In this document: positions 23,783 through 35,672 of the stretch, one piece after another
Layout: each line of letters begins with the position of its first letter
How positions within the stretch are numbered: position 1 is the first letter of the stretch
Assembly (NCBI RefSeq): GCF_000004825.1
Contig: NW_008805064.1
Location: 124,001-188,000, forward strand
Direction of reading: 5' to 3'
DNA: 64,000 nt
From: Heterostelium album PN500
Taxonomy: Eukaryota; Evosea; Eumycetozoa; Acytosteliales; Acytosteliaceae
Program-made: the position numbers and the translations under genes
Notes under the pieces: generated by a model
Seen by the model: the letters and a program-made list of their open reading frames with translations, nothing else
What the model was told of the DNA's origin: nothing
Databases searched by the model: none

Positions 23783-25339
23783 ATGAGATTAGTTAAAGTT
23801 GACAACAAGTATGTATTTATATATAATTAAAAATTAATTTATGCTCCAATGTTAATATTTTTAATACTAATATATTTATTTTAATTAATAATTTATAGAA
23901 ATACTACAACAAATGTAGTTGTACCAAAGAAAACAAGTCCATTGAAGAAAAATACTTCTGGATCCAATAGTGGTAGAAAATCAGCTGGAAAAGATTCAAA
24001 CAACCAAATGGTTTACTTCAAGGATTTAGAATCAATGTCCACTGCCAACTCACAGACAAACAAAGGAAAGGAAGTAAAGTCTCTCACTTCCTACTATGAG
24101 AATCTTAATAAATCGGTCAGCTCAAAACCAAATGTACTATCATCATCACAATCGAGCAATTCACTTGCTCTATTGAAAAAGAGAGCATCCAATTCCAATA
24201 ACACCACCACCACTACCAAGCCTGCTTCTCCAGCTAAACAACAACAACAATCACCAAAACAATCACCAAAACAACAAGTAGTTGTAAATGAAGTTGTTCC
24301 AATGGAAATTAATCAACCAATTTCATTCAACTCTGCCGATTCCACTCCAATTCAATCGCTATCACCAAAAGTCAACAAGTCAACTTCTATTGTCATTGCT
24401 GCTGCTGTTGATACTCCAGTTGAAGTTGCTGCTGTTAACGTCATCAAGACACCACCAGTAGCTCCATCACCATCGAAAGTACCAAAGGAAGTTGAAACCA
24501 TTCGTGAAACCGTTGAGGTCTATCGTACAAAGATCGTGGAGTTGGAGAAGCGTTTGGAGCGAGAGATCCTATCATCCAAGTCATTGAAGCAAGAGTTGAT
24601 GCTGATGAACGATGTCCACAAGAAGGAAGTCCAACAGCTACACCGTGAGATAGATGAGCGTGAAGAGCACGTCGAGGAACTCTACGAGAAGTTGGAGACC
24701 AAAGAGTACTCGTTGATGGATATCGACCAGTATAAAGAGGAGATCAACGGTAAGAACAATGTGATTGAGCGTCTCGAGGAGGAAATACACCAGGCCGAAG
24801 AGTACTGCTATGAGATTCGCAAGGAGCAAGAGAAAGAACGTCGTCTCATCGAGGACTACAAGAAGGAGTTGCTCGATTGCCAGACTCTAGTTGCCTACTA
24901 CCAAGACGAACTCGGTTTGAAGAGCAACGAACTCAATGAGCTGCAACGTCGTTTCGCCGGACAATCCGACGAGTTGAAACAATACAAGCACAAGATTCAA
25001 TCGTTCCTCCAACTACTCGATACTCAAGAGCGTTTGAAAGAACAACTTGTATCATCACAACAACAACATCAACAACAATCATCAATTAAATCACCAGTTT
25101 CAACATCATCATCATCACAAATGCAAACACCAAAGAAAGAGAATTCCTCTTCCTATTTCAACTCTTCCAATCAAACACCAGTCTCGGCCAAGAAGAAGAC
25201 ATCCTCCATTACAACCGCTGTCAATACATCGATCAACAACAACAATAACAGTGTATTCAAATCACCAAATCCACTCACCAAACAAAGAACTCCAAAGAAA
25301 GTATTATGTTCCCCAAGATCCGTTATGGAATATATCTAA
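23783..25339 (+). CDS. Coiled-coil protein, unknown function
   Basis: Exons 23783-23808 and 23899-25339 encode 488 residues; the short first exon (MRLVKVDNK) is joined in phase 2 across a 90-bp intron. Residues about 1-185 are low complexity and rich in Ser, Lys, Gln and Pro. Residues about 195-385 form a long, nearly uninterrupted charged coiled coil (VELEKRLEREILSSK, REEHVEELYEKLETK). The C terminus is again Ser/Asn-rich and basic, with several SP/TP sites such as QTPVSAKK and KQRTPKK that could be CDK targets. I do not recognise the family. The E2F-like site and the S/T-P motifs would fit a mitotic, centrosomal or kinetochore component, but that is only an inference. Confidence 0.8.
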
Positions 25340-25590
25340 ACAACCACAACCTAACACATAGGATCCGACCAACAACTAACCTTTCCATTCCACTATGTTT
25401 TGTATCAATCAATCCATTTCTCTTATTATTTATAATTATCAATTCATAACAAAAAGGAGATATTTAAAAAGTATCATATCCTTTTTAACCAATCTATTAA
25501 ACATAAATTAAAAAATAAATATTTTGTATATCTTATCTAAACTTTTCATATCTTCTTATTATTATTATTATTATTAGATCAACTATTTAA

Positions 25591-27145
25591 TTAATCTTTA
25601 TTACTATTATCACCTCCTTCTACCATTGCACTAGTATATTTAATAATATTATTTGTTTCATCTATTACATCTGTTTCTCCAAGCTAATTAGAATGAATGA
25701 ATGTTAGTAAATAATAACAATTGGAAATAAAGAGTTAATATTATTGACATACTCTTGTACCATTGATTCCTTCTGCGTATAAATAATGTTTCTCTAAATC
25801 TGGATGCAAGATACCTGCAAACTCTCTTACTTGAGTTCCTCTCGGTACCATTATACAATCTCTCAGTACACTTCCACCTGCCTTATCGCATGACAAACTC
25901 TTTAGATTCTTGACGGGATAGACCGGTATGAATTTCTTTAGTTCCACAGCGGTCTTTATTGTATCTTGCACACCGGTCGATCCATATCTAAACAACACCA
26001 AATCTTTCAGCTTCTCCAGACGTCCTCTGAGTTTCTCGTCACACGGTTTCAGCTCTGCGTTGTCGTCGCTCGTCTCAAAGTTATCTTGACCCTCGCGGTA
26101 CGCTATATATTGTTGCGAGCGCATCTTTCTCAGGAAGATCTCTGCCAGTGCACTCGTGGGAATCATCTTCATATCGGGATACTTCATACAGATCTTATTG
26201 ATATTGTTATCGGACGACGACATATCGACTTTATTCAGCACCAACACCATTGGGAATCTCACCTCCATAAAAGTATCGACCAGCAGATGCACAGTGGAAT
26301 CATCCCAACTATCGAGAGCAATCGGTTCCTTCTGTCCCATTCTATCCAACGATTCTCTAACAATATTCAATCTAGTTCCATAACCAGATAGCTTTTTATG
26401 TAATATCGTTTCTGCCAGTGATTCTAAAAGTTGTTTATATTTTTTCAAACAATTGTTAACAACAACAACAACAACATTGATTGATTGATGATTGAATAAG
26501 AACTAAACACTAGTTAGTTACTACTTACTGGTTGTCTTTTGTTTTCTAACGATGTTTGACCATCGCTTCCAAAGATTATTGTAGATCCATTGGTGTATTT
26601 CATCTTTTAGCCATTGTACATCGTTGATTGGATCGTAACCGGTGGTTTCTTCACCTTTTTCGTTGGTGGTACCAGATACATCGACGACGTGTAGTAGGAC
26701 GTGTGCATGTCTGAGATCATCGAGGAACTGATTTCCTAGACCTTTACCCTCGGATGCACCCGGCACCAAACCAGCGACATCCAACATCTTCACCGGTATA
26801 TAACGTGTTCCATCTTGACAACGTCCGTACCGAGGTTTACAAAGTGCTGTCTTTTCGTATTTCAAACATGGACATTCCGCAGGATAATATGTCACACCAT
26901 AGTTTGGTTCGATAGTAGTAAATGGATAATTACCTTTATTATTATTATTATATATTGAAGAGTATATTTAAAAATGAATTATTAGATAAACATATATTTA
27001 TTTATCAGTAGAGATGGAGTGATTCTGCGAGTAACAAAGATAATGACATACCAACTTTAGCATTAGAATCGGTTGCAGCATTCAAAAATGAACTCTTACC
27101 AGCAGATGGTTTACCAACACATCCAATCACCAACTCATAACTCAT
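25591..27145 (-). CDS. YchF-related GTPase of the Ygr210c type
   Basis: Exons 27145-27052, 26933-26529, 26423-25753 and 25683-25591 encode 420 residues. G1 is GKPSAGKSS at residues about 11-19, followed by [13 protein letters not shown]3 is [16 protein letters not shown] and G4 is NKVD. A C-terminal TGS-like region contains [18 protein letters not shown]. The Cys-rich insert [19 protein letters not shown] after the switch I region is typical of the archaeal/Ygr210c branch rather than of OLA1/YchF. These GTPases associate with ribosomes and translation, but their exact function is unknown. The last coding exon is short and ends in a divergent acidic tail. The gene ends about 250 bp from the convergent coiled-coil gene. 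Confidence 0.88.
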
Positions 27146-27961
27146 CTTTTATTTAATATTGTTATTATGATTGAACTATATGATTACAACTAAACAATTG
27201 AAAAATCAACCGATTAGTTGATCTAAAAATTTTTTTTTTTTTTTTTAAATTTAAAGTCATTTTTTGCGAAATTGAATAGAAAGAAAAAATTTTCACAGTT
27301 GTTATATTTGTTTATTTGTATTTAGAAGTTCATAATGATTTTGGAGTTGAATCACATTCATTGTTTATATCCCTTTTATTATTAAAATACTTATTTTCTT
27401 TAAATGTAATTATAATCATTAAAATTAAAGCTGTTTAGTTACAATTGGTCATGATTCATTGAAGCAAAGATTGAAAGGTGTAATTATTGTAAAATAGTGA
27501 TAGTATAGAGGTGGTTATTGTAATAAGGTTTTGCAAATATATATTAGAACTAAATTACAAATTAATATTAATATTGATATTAATAAACAATGACCATCAT
27601 TCTGACTTATTGTATAGAGTAATTCTAATGAAGTATTCAATTTTAATATTAGTAGTGTGGTTTTTTTTTTTGAACTCACACAACATACACACACAATTGC
27701 AAATATGAAAAAACAACTTTTATTTTATTAATTGTGGTACCTTTTTTTATACATATACAGATAAAGGTTGGATTTAATTAAATTCAAGTTCACCACCATT
27801 GTGTTAAAAAAAAAGAAGTAAATCCATTTTTAAGGATTATGATTTTTAAAAATCAATTATAATAATTAAAAATAAATTATTATATAATAATTATCTTTAT
27901 CTCTATAATATTGTTAATAGTAATAGAAATAAAATAAATTTTGTAGAATATTCTATTTATT
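27146..27961. other. Divergent promoter region
   Basis: About 815 bp between the Ygr210c-type GTPase and the small coiled-coil gene. It has poly-T runs near both genes, which is usual for dictyostelid promoters. A 65-codon open frame at 27511-27708 is a low-complexity Ile/Leu string and is rejected. Nothing else is seen. Confidence 0.5.
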
Positions 27962-28799
27962 ATGTATAGATTGTTTTCATATTTTTATTGTTCACCAACT
28001 TCCACTACTACAACTCCTTCAACCTCGGTAGAAGAAAATGAAAAAGATGAAAATATTAAAGATAAAAATAATAAATATTATTTAGAATTAAATGATTCAA
28101 CAACTACTAAACCAACTAGAAAGGAATCATATGAATTTTATATCTCTGACTCTGAAGATGTAACGAAAAATCAAATAAAGATATTGACAGACAGTCTCGA
28201 TGAGTTTGGAAATCAAATTGAAATCATAAGGAGAGAGTATAGATCGATTTCAAGTCAACTACAACAAGAACGTGATAATTACAAACGATTAAACAATGAA
28301 AAGGAAGATAAAGAATTGAAATTACTTACAACTATCGATGACCTTGAGCTTCAATTGAAACAAGAGAATAACAATAATTCGGAATTAAAATTAAATATAG
28401 AATCAAAAGAAAAAGGTAAGAAAGAAATACTTAAAAAAAAAATACATTAATTAATTAAAAATTAATATTTATAATTTATAATTATTTCTTCAAGATCTAA
28501 ATATAATTATTTCAGAAAGATCTTTATTTATAAATCAAATAGATCAATTAAGAAAAAAGATTGAAATATTAATGAATGAAAAATATGAACAAGAGCAAAA
28601 GATATCGGATCTAAGTGAAGTTGTTGTGAATAAAAATGAAACCATTGAACAACTCACTCTGAAATTGGTACAATTAGTAGGAGATGCATCAAATCCTTAC
28701 AATTCAAGCATTACAAATAATAATATAAATAATAATAATACTACCAATCCACCATTACAACAACCGGTATTATTAAATCAAGTAGCATCTGTTAATTAA
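27962..28799 (+). CDS. Small coiled-coil protein, unknown function
   Basis: Exons 27962-28415 and 28516-28799 encode 245 residues (phase 1 intron). After a short aromatic N terminus (MYRLFSYFYC) and a Thr/Glu/Lys-rich stretch, residues about 55-205 form a coiled coil (KILTDSLDEFGNQIEIIRRE, QIDQLRKKIEILMNEK). The tail is Asn-rich (NNNINNNNTTN). No enzymatic motif is present. Start is the first ATG downstream of an AT-rich leader. Family not recognised. Confidence 0.75.
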
Positions 28800-28926
28800 T
28801 TAATATATATTAAATAAAAATAGTAGATTAATAATTATAATATTATATTTCTTTTGGAAGAATAGAAAACTGTTAACAATTATATATTAAATAATATATA
28901 ACAAGACTGATTTATTTGATATTTGT

Positions 28927-31900
28927 TCAAGAAATCATATTATTAAATGATTGATTGACGAAATCCATTACGGACCATGCTTGATCTCGACTGTTGACCA
29001 GTTCCAATTTATGACAGATTAGGATGTTACCGAAAGTATTTCCCTTGTTGACAGTGAGTCGATAGGTTTTAAATTTCGTTTGATCATCTTTCCAAGCTTT
29101 GGCACTGACCAAGTCAATCGATTCAGATTCACTGTATTTCATAGATTTCAATACCTCTTCTGATTTTGCCCACAAACCAACTTTTTTAGCTTTGATCAGT
29201 TGACTTTTAATTTTAATCATATGTCTAAATTAATATTATTATTATTATTATTTAAAAATATATATTAGTTAATGATTGATTGAATAAAATATTATTATTT
29301 TTATATCTATCTTATTAATTAACTTACTGGTGAGGTATGTTCAATATCTTTTCTATGATCTCTTCATCATTAACAACAATCGATTTGACTGAACTGCCAT
29401 CAGATACTTCACACTCCATGCTTCCGATAAATTTGCAATTAGCAATATCCTGTCTCTCCCATTTACATTTACATTTGGTCGATGTTATTGGTTGTTCACA
29501 TTCACTACATCTATAATTATAATTAAAAGACAACATTAATAAAACGATGTGGATGGATTGAATTGTCTCTACTAATGAAATAACTTACGAATAAGAAATA
29601 TCTACATAAATGATATTGGTAATATCGGCTACCACTCTACATAATGTCTTTGGAGGTATCGATCTATTTACATCTGCCAATAGCAATGGTTTCGAATAAT
29701 CGTAGGTAGGTAGATTATCATCGTAACCTCCGTCATAGTTATGACTACTATTTGAAGTCATTGTAGATGCAGATGTTGTTGTAGTTGTTGTAGTTGTTGC
29801 GGCAACATCATCATCACCATACCTATTGAATCTTTGCTTTTTAATAGGACGATCACTACCAAACCCTTTAAAGGGAAACGGTGAATTGGAAGATGAAGAA
29901 GTAGTAGAATTGGAAGATGATTGTTCGTTGCTTGGCGACGACACTTCTTCTTTTCTTTGATCATAATCAAATAGTTCAATGAGTTTAAAAGCTTCTTCTC
30001 TTGTCTTTGTATCACTATTATCACTACTATTATTATTATCATCATAATCATAATCATAGTCATCGTTGTTGTTGGTAGTTGTTGATTTTCTTTTCATTGT
30101 TGTTGTACTTGTTGTTGCTTGTTGTTGTTGTTGTTGTTGTTGATCATTTATAGTAATACGGTGAGCAATTAAAGGACTATTACTAGAAGTACTATGATTG
30201 TCAGCAGAGATACGTTCATTCTCAGATGACAACACATTGTAGTAAGAGTATCGGTTGCTGTGACAAAAGTTATTGGTACCAACACCACCGGTTGTCAGAC
30301 AGAGATTAGTAAACTTTACAACCATACGCTCAACTATTCCATAATGATAATCTTGCAATATAACACATATCTCTTTACCAAGTGAATCATTTGGATCTCT
30401 ACACCATAGAATCAATGTAAGTTTACTAAATAAAATAAATCAATTAATAATTAATAAAAATGAATATTATTTAAATAATCGATCTATCTATTTTCTTTTC
30501 TTACCCGTTCTTTGATTTAATATATTGTTTTGTAATAAAAGCAATGAATGTAACTAAATTGAATTGATCCTTCTTGTAGAGTTGCATAGCATCCAATTCA
30601 AAGAGTTCTCTAACACTGTAGTGGTCGGATCTCACTTCAAATCGATCGATCTGGTCAAACAAATCATCGTTCTGAATAGTTACCAAAGGAATACAGTAAT
30701 CATGTATCAAATCGATTGTAGCATCTTGTGGAGTCAATCTAGATTCATCAGAATCAATAAATATAATAGTTTTAAATTGAGCTATAATAATTATAATAAG
30801 AAAGGTTAGTTAGTTAATAGTTATATTATATCATTATAAACAATCTTACCATTTGAATTGACTTTAATTTTTTACTATATTTATGTGATTGTTGTGATTG
30901 TTGTTGTCTCTTCGATGATGATGATAACTTCTCTGAACACTGATCTACATAGTAATAACTTGATATTTGTAATGCAGGATAATACTTGTTCGGTACATTA
31001 TTAATCTTGATTAGGGGTTGTCCTTCGACCAAGAGAATGGCAATCAATGATAGTTTGCCGTATCTAGTGATCTTTCCAATGAGTTTGAAGAATAGGAAGC
31101 CCAACTGATGGAATGTCTTTGCGTTCTGTTGTAGTAGATCGAATTTCTCTTGATACTCTTTCGATTCTCTGTCGCAGTTGGCCGACAGATGTCTGTCGAC
31201 ATCGATCGGTGCCAACATATTGCAATCATCCATCGAGAACTGAAGATAAACCAACTTCTTCTCATTGCCTAGTTCATCTTGATAGACCTCTAGATTTATC
31301 ATATAGTTATTGATCTTCCAAATATAATTTAAATGATATTCATTCAACTAAGAAAATAATAATAAACCACACAATTTGATTTGATTTGATTTGATTAGAT
31401 TACTATTATTCTAATTTCATTACATACAATACAATACAATACATACATCAATAATATTACATATCATAAAAGAAGAGTCAGCATCTTTAATATAAACTTT
31501 TCCCCACTCATAGCTTTGTGGTTCAAGTTCGAATCTTCCAATTAAAGTATATTTCAAATTGTTTAAATATCTTTCTGATTCTATTGTATTTATATATATA
31601 TATTAGTAAATAAATTTGAATATAATTTAGCTATTGAATTTTTATAGTTACTTGTTACATTCTTTGGTTGTGGAATTTGAGCTATCTCTATAATACCTGG
31701 GAATTGAAAAGATTGTTTGTTGTAGTAACATTGAGTGTCATGATTAAAGAATATATCGTAGTGATCTTCCGATCGATGAAATGGTGCAACTGGTTTAATA
31801 CCAAAAGAAGATGCAATCTGATCATATAAATAACCATTTTTAAACTTTATACAAACAAATAAATAATAATAATTAGTTTTGGTGGCATAGACTAATTTTA

Positions 31901-33983
31901 TGATCATCATTGAGTGAAACTAACTTACTGGTCTGTTAAATGAATCGAAATCTTTGAAGAGATTGGGGAATTTAGTTGTTAGACGTTTCAGTATCTTTGG
32001 CAGTGTACACGAATCGATGATAGAATACTTGTTCCACAGAGGAAAGTACGATGACGGCTGGAACGGTTGAAAGTTTCTGAGTGTTTGATTATGTACAAAT
32101 GAAATGAATTTATATGAACTGTTGGGACAAACTCCAAGTCCCTATATAGTAATCATGTTAGACAATATGTATTGTATAAGAGTAGTAAAGTTGTTTCATA
32201 AAACTCAAACTTACCTCTAGTGAATTATTTACATAGATTGGATGTACATTCTCCAATTTCATGATGGTTCCAACTCTGATACCACTTCCAAAGAAACCTT
32301 TGCATGCGTAGTGCGTGAAGAATACACGTAGTCCGTTGTCCATTATGTATGATCCTTCGTCGATTTTGAAATCGCCAGTGATCGTTCCGACAAAGTCGAT
32401 GGCATGTGGCAGTTGCTGAGCGGATTTGGTGGCTGCCTGTAACGACTCTGAGTTGAGGGTGATACGTGTGTTTGTTTTGGCAATTGCAGTGTGAAAGATC
32501 TTTGTATCGCTATACACATGGAACAATATTCTTTCTTTCGGAGCACCACTGAATATCAACTTAACAGTGATATTCTCCAAGAGATAGTGATTACCAACAT
32601 CCAGCAATTGAAACCATTTCGTCATATCGTCACTAAACATAATATAAAATATTTGTTCTTGTTGCTTCGATGCTTTATCAGAACTACTGTCACTAACCAT
32701 CAATGCCTGTAGAAAGAAGAATTGTCCATTTCTAGAAGGTAAGATTGATGATTTCGATAGTATTTTGATATGAATTGTATATCTTCCTTTCTTGTTTGGT
32801 GAAGATGATGATGATGATAATGATGATGTCGATGAAGCTGTTGAAGAAGTGGACAATGATGATCCAATTTGTGATAATGTTAACTTGGTTGGTGGATATG
32901 TTTTTTAATAAAGGAAGTCAGTGTAGTTATTTCGGTTTGCTTGTGGAATCGGTCCAGTATGCGTTGGTAGTAGTTGTTTGCTCCACGATATAGAACATAC
33001 AGCTTTTGTATTTCGATATAATTTACAACGTTTCGAGATGAATAGATGTTGTTTGTTGAGTTATTTGTAGATGATGGTGATGATGACGGTACAACAACAA
33101 GTCTCCAACTTGTTACAAAGACAATGGAATCCATCATATCGGGAACGGGTGTCGATGACGAACTCAGTTGAACAGGCATTTCACCATCACGATCTTTCAG
33201 TACCAATCGGTCTCTGTTGTCTGGATTCGAGCAGCTCGTAATCATACCCATCAGCAAACGGAAGTTATGATTCATTTCGTCGGGCACCGACTGGTCTAGC
33301 GATGCATAGTTGGCCGTTCTACTCATAAGCTCCTTAACATTGACAAAGTAACTCTTGGTTGGACACCATCCATTCTCATTTCCTTTAATAATATTAGTTG
33401 CTGCTGATGAAATTCCTGCATTTGTTGTCGATGTTGTAGTTGCTGTCGTTGTTGTAGTTGTATTGTTGTTGTTAGATGTTGATTTCCTACGATTAGGAGT
33501 TGTTAAGATTGTACCATTGTCTATCAATTTCGATTGATTGTTTGTTGGGTTACTAGATATTATTTGAATACCAAGTAGATAGACTATTAGACGCTCCATT
33601 GATTTGTGAATCTGAGGAGGTTCAATCAAACCACTTAGATGGTTGTATTGCGCGGCAAGAGAGTGTCTGATCCATCGTGCAACGAAAGGTGAGATACCGT
33701 CCGGTACAATATGATCATCTTTCAACTTTGATTGTGAAAGTGGTAAAGAAGGACTGCTACCTCCACTGTGCTTGTCATCCTCTACATCATCATCATCATC
33801 AATGACAACGATATTGTTGTTTTTGATACCAACACTACCACTAGTCGTACCGACATGACTCAAAGTACTTGTAAATTCATCATTACAATAATTTAAATAT
33901 TTTAAAATACTTTGAACATAAGGTGATGATTTCAATTCTCTTTTAGATTGTATACTTATTTTTCTTTTGTTTACTTTTTGCAT
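28927..33983 (-). CDS. CTC1-like OB-fold protein (CST telomere complex), one frame break
   Basis: Exons 33983-32215, 32141-31929, 31844-31652, 31580-31447, 31347-30876, 30781-30505, 30425-29589, 29510-29328 and 29224-28927 encode about 1458 residues; all junction phases fit. The first exon needs one extra base at the A6 run (32901-32906) to stay open. The central part has IDFVGTITGDFKIDEGSYIM and RVGTIMKLENVHPIYV, followed by LGVCPNSS, in the order and spacing I associate with an OB fold of CTC1. Near the C terminus (about residues 1299-1325) is a four-Cys zinc ribbon, CSECEQPITSTKCKCKW, followed by an OB-like segment, as in the RPA1 DBD-C/CTC1 C-terminal fold. Long N/S/Q-rich inserts are present. 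CTC1 with STN1 and TEN1 binds single-stranded DNA and recruits polymerase alpha for C-strand fill-in. RPA1-like or another OB protein is the alternative. Confidence 0.6.
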
Positions 33984-34593
33984 TGTGTAAAAAAAGAAAA
34001 AAAAACAATACAAAACAATACAAAAACTTTTGAATTACGTAACTAACTAAACTAATAGATTTAAATATATAAATATGTTTGTTTTTTTTTTTTTGTAAAT
34101 AAATATAAATAAATAAATCAATCAAATAAATAAATAAATAAATAATTATAATATGAATATAAATATAACAATTGTCCGAAATATGATGATATTCTTTAAC
34201 TTTAATATTTCCCTTTTTTTTTTTTGATTTTTTTATGTTAACAGTTGTTTATTTTAATTAGATAACTTTTTATTATAAATGACAGTCGAAACAAACATTC
34301 ATTGAATATTATTTACAAAAATATCTTTTTTTTAAATAAATTTGTGCACATTTTTTATTTTTTTTTTTTGGAACTTCACCCTTAGTATTGTGCTGACTCA
34401 TGTTGAACTTTAAATATTTTAACACCACAGTTTTATTACTAATTTCGAGGTCATTATTTAAGTTTATTTATTAATTATATATCATATTTTTATAATACTA
34501 AATATTTAATAATTTAATTTAAAATAATTAAATTTTGATAGTAGTCAGTCTATAAATAGAAAGATATATATATAGTTTAGTTATTGATAAATT
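33984..34593. other. Divergent promoter region
   Basis: About 610 bp of A/T runs and AAAT microsatellite between the CTC1-like gene and the KDEL receptor. A TATAAATA element at 34552-34559, 35-42 bp before the receptor ATG, is a candidate TATA box. No RNA gene or open frame is supported. Confidence 0.5.
34552..34559 (+). promoter_or_regulatory. Candidate TATA box of the KDEL receptor gene
   Basis: TATAAATA, 35-42 bp upstream of the ATG, is followed by a short AT repeat. Position and sequence fit dictyostelid core promoters, but such strings are common in this AT-rich DNA, so the call is weak. Confidence 0.3.
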
Positions 34594-35546
34594 ATGAATC
34601 CATTTAGATTGATAGGTGACTTGTTGCATATCACTGCAATTCTCTTATTGTTATTCAAAATAAAGAATGATAGATCATGTAATGGTATGTACTTTGAAAT
34701 TATATAATTGGTTTATAAAGCTATGATGATGAAATGCTATAGAATGATTACTCATACTTATTGATTAATGATTGATTGATTGATCAATTGATTGAACAAC
34801 AAATAATAATAATAATAATAGGTATTTCATTAAAGAGTCAAATATTATATTCGGTTGTGTTTACAACTAGATATCTAGATCTATTTGTATCACACTATTC
34901 TTATTATAATACTATGATGAAGATCATCTATCTTTGTGCATCCTACTACATCATTTACTTGATCACCGTCAAGTTCAAGTTTACCTACGACAAGGAGCAT
35001 GATAACTTTAGAATTCACTTCCTCATTATTCCATGTGCCATTCTATCATTGTTCTTATACGATAGAACTACCAACGATACTATTTTAGAGGTATGAAATC
35101 CGAAAATGGCAGTCATAAATTAATATATATTAATCATTTTATAAAAACAAACTTATATATATATAAATATTTAGATATTATGGACATTCTCAATCTTTTT
35201 AGAATCAGTTGCAATTTTACCACAACTATTCTTGTTACAGAGAACAGGTGAAGTAGAATCATTGACATCGAACTATATCATTTGTCTTGGTGGATATCGT
35301 GCATTTTACTTTTTGAATTGGATTTACAGAATTTTCACTGAGGATTTCTCTGGTATGTTGGTCATGTTTGCTGGTGTTATCCAAACTATTCTCTACTGCG
35401 ACTTTTTCTATTATTACTTTAAGAGGTAAGTTTTAAAAAAACATATTATGTTCAACAAACAAACTAAAACAAACTAATAACATTTAACATTTTATTTTAC
35501 AATTTACAGTAAATGGTTAGGAAATAAATTAGTTTTGCCACAATAA
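34594..35546 (+). CDS. kdelr: ER lumen protein-retaining receptor (KDEL receptor, ERD2)
   Basis: Exons 34594-34684, 34822-35090, 35175-35425 and 35510-35546 encode 215 residues, the normal size of the family (about 212). The N terminus [16 protein letters not shown] and the motifs [39 protein letters not shown] and [13 protein letters not shown] are hallmark ERD2 sequences, and seven membrane segments are expected. It binds the C-terminal KDEL/HDEL signal of escaped ER residents in the acidic Golgi and returns them in COPI vesicles. The last coding exon is only 37 bp and supplies the cytosolic tail [11 protein letters not shown], with a basic residue near the membrane and no canonical KKxx end. 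SEC13, the COPII counterpart, lies elsewhere in this window. Confidence 0.96.
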
Positions 35547-35672
35547 TAAATAAATAAATAAATAAGATAAAATAAAATAAAAAATAACTATTATTATTAT
35601 TAATTTTAACAATTATAATTATTTATATAATATTGGGTTGATTTTAATTTATTTTATAGTTTTATTTTTATT

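Noticed and set aside
25047-25361. His/Gln/Arg-rich frame overlapping the end of the coiled-coil gene
   Set aside because: Frame-shifted reading of CAA/CAT repeats in the real coding exon.
27511-27708. 65-codon open frame
   Set aside because: Ile/Leu/Asn-rich translation of AT-rich DNA in a divergent promoter.
32895-32915. Programmed -1 ribosomal frameshift in the CTC1-like gene
   Set aside because: The A6 run is preceded by T, so it is not a canonical heptamer in the right phase, and no obvious downstream structure is seen. A homopolymer error explains it more simply.
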